This document shows positions 42,087 through 46,312 of a stretch of 46,312 nt of DNA, piece after piece; the first letter of the stretch is position 1; each line of letters begins with the position of its first letter. The DNA is taken from NCBI GenBank assembly GCA_035491935.1, contig DATJJW010000269.1, positions 1 through 46,312 on the forward strand. The letters are read 5' to 3'. Origin of the DNA: DATJJW01 sp035491935. Its GTDB lineage: Bacteria; Pseudomonadota; Alphaproteobacteria; ATCC43930; CGMCC-115725. The notes beneath the pieces are model-generated. The model was not told the origin of the DNA. It worked only from the letters and a program-made list of their open reading frames with translations, and searched no databases. A program made the translations under genes and the position numbers.

Positions 42087-43001
42087 ATGACACTCGTCCT
42101 CAAGGGCGTGATGCAGAGCCCGGTGACGCCGCTGAAGGAGGATTTCAGCCCAGACCTCGAGACCTTCGAGAAGCTGGTCGACTTCCATGTCCGCCACGGC
42201 GCCACCGCGATCTCCTGGCCGCATCACAAGGCGGAATCGCATAATCTGACCATGCCGGAACGCAAGGCATTGGCCGAGGTCGCGATCAAGGCCGTGGCCG
42301 GCCGCGTGCCGGTGTCGATCCATGTCAGCGCGCTGGCCCTGGAGGATACGTTCGACCTCGCCCGCCACGCCCAGAGATCCGGCGCCGATGCGATCATCGC
42401 CATCACGCCCTATTTCTGGAAATACCCGCAGGAGATGATCTACGAGCACTTCATGCGGCTCGGCACCAGTTTCGACCTGCCGCTGATCGCCTATAATTCG
42501 CCGGCCTACCTCGACGGCGTCGAGTTCGATGCCGAACTGACCGCACGGCTCATCGACAAGCTGCCCAATTTCATCGGCATGAAGGATGCGAGCTTCCACA
42601 GCGAGCGTGCCTTCGAGATCATCCGCGCAGCATTGCCGATGAAGCCGGATTTCGCCTATATCGCCGGCGTCGAATACCTGACGCCGTCGGTGGCGCTGGG
42701 CGGTGCCGGCTCCTATTCCTCGGCCGGCGCCATCTGCCCGAAGCTTTGCGTGCAGCTTTACGAGGCCTGCGCCAGCGGCGACTGGAAGCTGGCCCGCGAA
42801 CGCCAGGCCAAGCTGTCGGCGCTGTGGGGCCTGTTCCGCGACCAATACCCGTCCTCGCTCAAGGGCGGCATGGTGATCATGGGCCGGCCGGTGGGTCCGA
42901 CCCGCGCGCCGCTGCCGACCGCCTCGGCCGAGCGCATCAAATTCATCGAAAAGCGCCTCATCGAACTCGGCATTCCCGAGACCGAGCCGCATGGCTGGTA
43001 A
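42087..43001 (+). CDS. DapA-family aldolase, catalytic residues intact
   Basis: This 304-residue TIM-barrel protein of the dihydrodipicolinate synthase/N-acetylneuraminate lyase family has the Schiff-base lysine, Lys166 (NFIGMKDAS), and the partner tyrosine, Tyr136 (LIAYNSP). It should make or break C-C bonds of pyruvate or related 2-oxo acids. The substrate loop reads SWPHHKAESHN in place of the usual TGE type, so it is probably not a lysine-pathway enzyme. ATG 42087 follows AGGAACTGAC. It lies 33 bp after the Bug gene and 18 bp before a paralogue that has lost both catalytic residues. Confidence 0.92.
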   Translation: MTLVLKGVMQSPVTPLKEDFSPDLETFEKLVDFHVRHGATAISWPHHKAESHNLTMPERKALAEVAIKAVAGRVPVSIHVSALALEDTFDLARHAQRSGADAIIAITPYFWKYPQEMIYEHFMRLGTSFDLPLIAYNSPAYLDGVEFDAELTARLIDKLPNFIGMKDASFHSERAFEIIRAALPMKPDFAYIAGVEYLTPSVALGGAGSYSSAGAICPKLCVQLYEACASGDWKLARERQAKLSALWGLFRDQYPSSLKGGMVIMGRPVGPTRAPLPTASAERIKFIEKRLIELGIPETEPHGW

Positions 43002-43019
43002 TGGAAAGGACGAATCCAA

Positions 43020-43952
43020 GTGTCTGACTTCAAATTCGGCCTGATCCACGCGCCGCTTACCCCGTTCGCCCCTAACGCGCATGGTCAAACCGGCGCGGTC
43101 GACCATGCGACCTATGCCAAGGTGCTCGACTTCCATATCGCCCATGGCGCGGAAGGGCTGGCGATCCCGACCCATGCCGGCGAATCCGTCAGCCTGACGG
43201 CCGACGAGCGCAAGGCGCTGCTCGCCTTCGCCATCAAACACGTCGCCGGTCGGGTACCGGTCGTTGCCAATGTCAGCGAGGCCGGCACCGAGATCGCCGC
43301 CGATCTCGCGGCCCATGCCAGGGCCGCGGGTGCCGCCGCAATCATCGCTTCCGTGCCCTATTACTGGACGCCGCCGCAATCCATGCTGGTCGAGCATTTC
43401 GCCACCATCGCCGAGAAAGGCGGGCTGCCGCTCTTCGTCTGGAACGCACCTGAAGAGATGAACAATGTCGAGGTCAAGGCCCAGACCATGGTCGAGCTGC
43501 TGCAGCGCTCGCCCAATACGGTGGGATTGATCGATGTCAGCCTCGACTGGCAATACATGATCGAGGTTGCCAGTTCCTGCGGCGCGGCACGCAAGGGCTT
43601 CCAGTTCATCTCCGGCAGCGAATACATGATCTCGGCCGGCGCCACCGGCGCCACCGGCATGCTGACCCCGCTGTCGAGCGTGGCGCCCAAGCTGGTGCGT
43701 GAGCTCTACGACCTTTGCCGGGCCGAGAAATATGCCGAGGCGCGCCCGGTGCAGGAGGATGCGGCGCTGCTGTTCCGCGCGCTTAAAGAGTCCGGCGCGA
43801 TCGGCCTCAAGGCCGCGGCCAAGTATCTCGGCCGCGATTGCGGCATCCCGCGCCCGCCTTTGCCGCCCATGGGCGCCGAGGCGACGCAGGATCTCATCGC
43901 GACCCTGTCCACGAGCGGCCGGGCGAATTCCGAGCCGCGTGGCTGGGCATGA
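43020..43952 (+). CDS. DapA-family paralogue lacking Schiff-base lysine and catalytic tyrosine
   Basis: This 310-residue protein has the family fold and loop (AIPTHAGESVSLTADERKALLAFAI, IIASVPYYWTPPQ). The segment that should read GxKD reads GLIDVS: Ile171 (codon 43530-43532) replaces the lysine. The tyrosine position is Trp141 (VWNAP). It therefore cannot form the family's usual imine with a 2-oxo acid. It starts with GTG at 43020, GGAAAGG lying upstream. Downstream, the SDR start overlaps its stop by 4 bp. It may be a structural or regulatory partner of the intact paralogue, or use a different chemistry. Confidence 0.9.
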   Translation: MSDFKFGLIHAPLTPFAPNAHGQTGAVDHATYAKVLDFHIAHGAEGLAIPTHAGESVSLTADERKALLAFAIKHVAGRVPVVANVSEAGTEIAADLAAHARAAGAAAIIASVPYYWTPPQSMLVEHFATIAEKGGLPLFVWNAPEEMNNVEVKAQTMVELLQRSPNTVGLIDVSLDWQYMIEVASSCGAARKGFQFISGSEYMISAGATGATGMLTPLSSVAPKLVRELYDLCRAEKYAEARPVQEDAALLFRALKESGAIGLKAAAKYLGRDCGIPRPPLPPMGAEATQDLIATLSTSGRANSEPRGWA

Positions 43953-44725
43953 TGGCTGACGGCAGAAGGGTCGCCCTCATCACCGGCGCCTCTTACGGCG
44001 TCGGCGCCGCCAGTGCCCTGGCGTTGGCACGGGACGGTTTCGATCTCGTGCTGACCGCGACCAAAGCCGGCAATCTTGACACCACGCTGCAGGATGTCCG
44101 GGCGCTGTATGACACGGGGACAGGCGGCAAGGCCTTGGGCCTGGCGCTCGATCTCTGCGACCAGGCCAGTATCGATGCGGTGATCGCGCGATCGGTCGAG
44201 GGGTTCGGCCGTATCGACGTGCTGGTCAACAATGCCGGCACCAACCTGCGCCGCCTGGCGCTGGAGACGAGCCGCGCGGAGTGGGTGGCGATGATGGACG
44301 CCAACCTCACCGGCACCTTCTTCCTGACGCAAGCGGTCGGGCGCCATCTGGTCCAGCGCCAGAGCCCCGGCCGCATCGTCACCATCTCCTCCAGCCATGC
44401 GCTCGTAGGGGCGGCCGAACGGTCGGCTTATGGCGTCGCCAAGGCCGGCCTCATCCAGATGACCCGCATGCTGGCGATCGAATGGGCGCCGCACGGCATT
44501 ACGGTCAACGCGGTGGCGCCCGGCCGCATGATCACCGCCTCGCCCTCGCGCGCCGGCTCCGGCTCGGACGACGCCTATATGGCGGCAATGCTGAAGCGCA
44601 TCCCGCTCGGCCGCTTCGCGACCGCCGAGGAAGTGGGTGGCACCGTGGCGTTCCTGGCGGGACCGTCCGCGGCAACGATAACCGGCCAGACCATCGTCAT
44701 CGATGGCGGCCTAACAGCGGCCTGA
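43949..44725 (+). CDS. SDR-family oxidoreductase
   Basis: This 258-residue short-chain dehydrogenase is canonical: TGASYGVG (residues 13-20), NNAGT (94-98), catalytic Ser in TISSSH (146-151), and YGVAK (Tyr161, Lys165), ending GQTIVIDGG. Its start overlaps the end of the DapA paralogue by 4 bp (ATGA), so the genes are coupled. It probably reduces or oxidises a 2-oxo or hydroxy acid of the same pathway. Unlike the SDR at 4857, all catalytic residues are present. Confidence 0.94.
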   Translation: MMADGRRVALITGASYGVGAASALALARDGFDLVLTATKAGNLDTTLQDVRALYDTGTGGKALGLALDLCDQASIDAVIARSVEGFGRIDVLVNNAGTNLRRLALETSRAEWVAMMDANLTGTFFLTQAVGRHLVQRQSPGRIVTISSSHALVGAAERSAYGVAKAGLIQMTRMLAIEWAPHGITVNAVAPGRMITASPSRAGSGSDDAYMAAMLKRIPLGRFATAEEVGGTVAFLAGPSAATITGQTIVIDGGLTAA

Positions 44726-44754
44726 AACGGCCCATTCGGGGGAGGACCTTCACG

Positions 44755-45537
44755 ATGACACGCCTGCATACACGCCTGCTCGGCGGCTTCGCCGTCATCG
44801 CCGGTCTGGGCCTGGCCCTGCCGGCCATGGCGGCCGACATCTATGTCATCACCACCGACAACGTCATGGCCGCGGCGCGCGAGATGCAGCCGAAATTCGA
44901 GGCGGCCACCGGCAACAAGCTGACCTTCCGCAACCAGGGGGCGCTCGCGACCTTCAAGCTGGTCGAGGGCGGTGCCGCCTCCGATGTCGTGGTCGGATCG
45001 CGGCTGATGCTCGACAAGCTCCTGGCCGAGGGCAAGCTCAAGCCCGGCAGCATCGTCGACATCGCGCATTCCTCGCTGGGCGTGGTCGTGCGCCAGGGCC
45101 AGAAGGCGCCCAGCATCTCGACCGATGCCAAGTTCAAGCACCTGCTGCTGACCGTGCCGTCGATCGCCTATCCCGACCCGGTCAAGGGCAGCCTCGGCGG
45201 CAACTATTTCGCCCTGCTGCTGAAGCAGTGGAAACTCGCCGACAAGGTGAACGCCAAGGCGCAGTTGACCCCCGGCGGCGACGCCACCGGCCATTACGTC
45301 GCCGATGGCAAGGCGGTCATCGGCATCAACCAGATCGCCGAGATCCGCGAGGTGCCCGGGCTGAAATTCCTCACCCCCCTGCCGCCGGCCCTGGTCAACA
45401 AGGTGACCATGAGCATGGCGATCAACGTCCAGGCCAAGCAACCCAAAGCGGCCGAGCAATGGATCCGCTGGGTCGCCTCGGCCAAGGGCGCCGGCGCCAG
45501 CAAGGAACACGGCATGGTGCCGGTCCACACGAGGTAA
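44755..45537 (+). CDS. ModA-like extracellular solute-binding protein
   Basis: This 260-residue periplasmic type II binding protein has a signal peptide (cleavage after AMA, residue 26). It carries the ModA-like segments ADIYVITTDNVMAAAREMQPKFEAATGNKLTFRNQGA, GAASDVVVGSRLMLDKL and IAYPDPVKGSLGGNYF. Such receptors bind oxyanions or organic acids. No ABC permease is beside it, and the operon context favours an organic ligand over molybdate. The ModA fold also occurs in proteins of unknown non-transport role. GGGGGAGGACC precedes the ATG. It is the last gene of the operon. Confidence 0.88.
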   Translation: MTRLHTRLLGGFAVIAGLGLALPAMAADIYVITTDNVMAAAREMQPKFEAATGNKLTFRNQGALATFKLVEGGAASDVVVGSRLMLDKLLAEGKLKPGSIVDIAHSSLGVVVRQGQKAPSISTDAKFKHLLLTVPSIAYPDPVKGSLGGNYFALLLKQWKLADKVNAKAQLTPGGDATGHYVADGKAVIGINQIAEIREVPGLKFLTPLPPALVNKVTMSMAINVQAKQPKAAEQWIRWVASAKGAGASKEHGMVPVHTR

Positions 45538-45556
45538 ATCGCAAAACGGACAGAAA

Positions 45557-45582
45557 AGCTGGGAGGGTCACTCCTCCCAGCT
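45557..45582 (+). terminator. Hairpin ending the Bug-DapA operon
   Basis: Perfect 10-bp arms AGCTGGGAGG and CCTCCCAGCT enclose GTCACT, 20 bp after the ModA-like stop. The following sequence is T-rich only in part (GTTGTCGTTT). It is a likely intrinsic terminator. Confidence 0.75.
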
Positions 45583-45645
45583 GTTGTCGTTTGAGTAGTA
45601 CGAGTGGTCCTGAGCAGACCGCGCTGGACTTTTCGGCCGCAATAT

Positions 45646-46056
45646 TCAGGGGCCGATAATTTTATAGATGATCTGCTTTATCTTTGCCTCGTCGGCATTG
45701 ACTAGCGTTATATTGTCCCAAGACTGCATAGCCCCAAAAAGCTTCCATGCGGCATCTGCCTTTATGGAAAACCACTCTGTAGAGCCAACTGGGTTTATGC
45801 TGATCGTGTTGATGATGTAGTTCTTCAATCGTGTCCCTAGGGATGGATAGGAGAATACATTGGAATCCATGATCGCGGCCACGCCGATGTCTGGATTGTG
45901 AGTGAGATACTGTTCACGCAGGCCCGCATGCGCCGGCTTTTTGACCGAGGACTGGTCGCCGAACTTGATGTAGTTCCCCTTTTCGCCGGTCGGGTATGTG
46001 ACATGAGAGCCGAAATCATATCCGGGTGATATGATGAAATAGGTGTAGTTGGCCAT
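45646..46056 (-). CDS. AT-rich hypothetical protein, 136 residues
   Basis: This is a soluble 136-residue protein (MANYTYFIISPGYDFGSHVTYP...) with no signal peptide or membrane helix. It has a long mixed alpha/beta pattern, lysine- and isoleucine-rich, ending KIKQIIYKIIGP. AGGAGGGCC lies just before ATG 46056, so it looks genuinely translated. It is much more AT-rich than the rest of the window (24 of 60 bases G or C in 45661-45720), which suggests recent arrival by transfer. I do not recognise a family; a phage or toxin-immunity origin is possible but not shown. Confidence 0.7.
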   Translation of the reverse strand: MANYTYFIISPGYDFGSHVTYPTGEKGNYIKFGDQSSVKKPAHAGLREQYLTHNPDIGVAAIMDSNVFSYPSLGTRLKNYIINTISINPVGSTEWFSIKADAAWKLFGAMQSWDNITLVNADEAKIKQIIYKIIGP

Positions 46057-46147
46057 TTGGCCCTCCTTTTCGTGTAGGTCGGAGTGCCGGGGAAATCGGC
46101 TTGCCAGCGGACTGTGCTGTTCGGCGCGCGCCCGGCCGGAGGCGCGC

Positions 46148-46312
46148 TCAGGTGGCGCGGATTTTGGCCCAGGAGCCCCACGGCCAGACGCCGCCGAGGT
46201 CGACGGTACACGTTCCGTTAAGCCATTGGGTAAGTGGGGAGGGGATGTCGAAGTAATCGTCGCCGCCTGAGGTGAAGTCGACATGGATCTTCAAATTGTA
46301 GGCGTTCAGTGG
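46148..46312 (-). CDS. Hypothetical protein, 3' part only
   Basis: A minus-strand frame is open from the window edge to TGA at 46148-46150, giving 54 residues (…YNLKIHVDFTSGGDDYFD… and a C-terminus VDLGGVWPWGSWAKIRAT). It has the residue mix of a real soluble, beta-rich protein. Its 5' end lies beyond the window. It precedes the AT-rich gene on the same strand by 91 bp and may share its transcript. The family is not recognised. Confidence 0.6.
   Translation of the reverse strand, partial: PLNAYNLKIHVDFTSGGDDYFDIPSPLTQWLNGTCTVDLGGVWPWGSWAKIRAT

Noticed and set aside
40950..43553. An 867-codon open frame on the minus strand
   Set aside because: It is antisense to the Bug and DapA-family genes, is rich in Arg/Gly/His and has no recognisable domain.

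Overview
The window looks like a stretch of chromosome (or large replicon) from a metabolically versatile alphaproteobacterium, probably Rhodospirillales- or Rhizobiales-like. Signs are the high GC, the dense set of ABC, MFS and Bug-type uptake genes, and short GGCCGGGTCAAGC-type palindromes of a kind common in that class. No rRNA, tRNA, CRISPR array, prophage or insertion sequence is visible. No gene-free gap exceeds about 300 bases.

Layout. 0-7 kb: a 5'-cut hypothetical gene, an O-methyltransferase, a DNA alkyl-repair methyltransferase, a class II aldolase, a LysR regulator divergent from a short-chain dehydrogenase (SDR), and an exported alpha/beta hydrolase. 7-12 kb: a complete branched-chain-amino-acid-type ABC importer in the order G-F-J-H-M on the minus strand. 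12-17 kb: a solute-binding protein, an AtzG/AtzE-like amidase pair, a 59-residue membrane protein, an IclR regulator and an aromatic-acid MFS transporter. 17-20 kb: a flavin (PNPOx-like) protein and a glutathione transferase divergent from a LysR gene, then a small secreted protein. 20-31 kb: a catabolic cluster of two MFS transporters, an aldolase-like protein, two alpha/beta hydrolases, a luciferase-like monooxygenase (LLM), an IclR regulator and a dienelactone hydrolase. A lower-GC block (carboxymuconolactone decarboxylase-like, Bug, cupin) sits inside it. 31-35.5 kb: LysR, a two-component flavin monooxygenase with its reductase, and a Gfo/Idh/MocA oxidoreductase. 35.6-40 kb: a three-gene molybdenum hydroxylase with a triheme cytochrome c. 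40-45.5 kb: LysR divergent from an operon of Bug protein, two DapA-family proteins, SDR and ModA-like binding protein. 45.6 kb to the end: AT-rich hypothetical genes.

The main result is a repeated regulatory module in the 20-31 kb cluster. The same 36-bp bipartite operator occurs four times. It pairs a 14-bp palindrome close to TTCATATATATGAA with an ATTCAT-N4-ATGAAT dyad, their centres exactly 21 bp apart, always with the TTCATATATATGAA half nearer the gene. It precedes MFS-aldolase, hydrolase-LLM, a second hydrolase and a second MFS gene. This defines a local regulon for uptake and breakdown of an unidentified, probably aromatic or heterocyclic, acid. The best candidate regulator is the IclR gene at 28516-29349. 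A different IclR gene in this window has a tandem dyad with the same 21-bp spacing.

Several enzymes have lost a residue normally needed for catalysis: a DapA paralogue without the Schiff-base lysine, an SDR without the YxxxK lysine, an aldolase-fold protein without the first zinc histidine, and a LivF with Arg for the Walker A lysine. Short tandem duplications also recur on stop or start codons.
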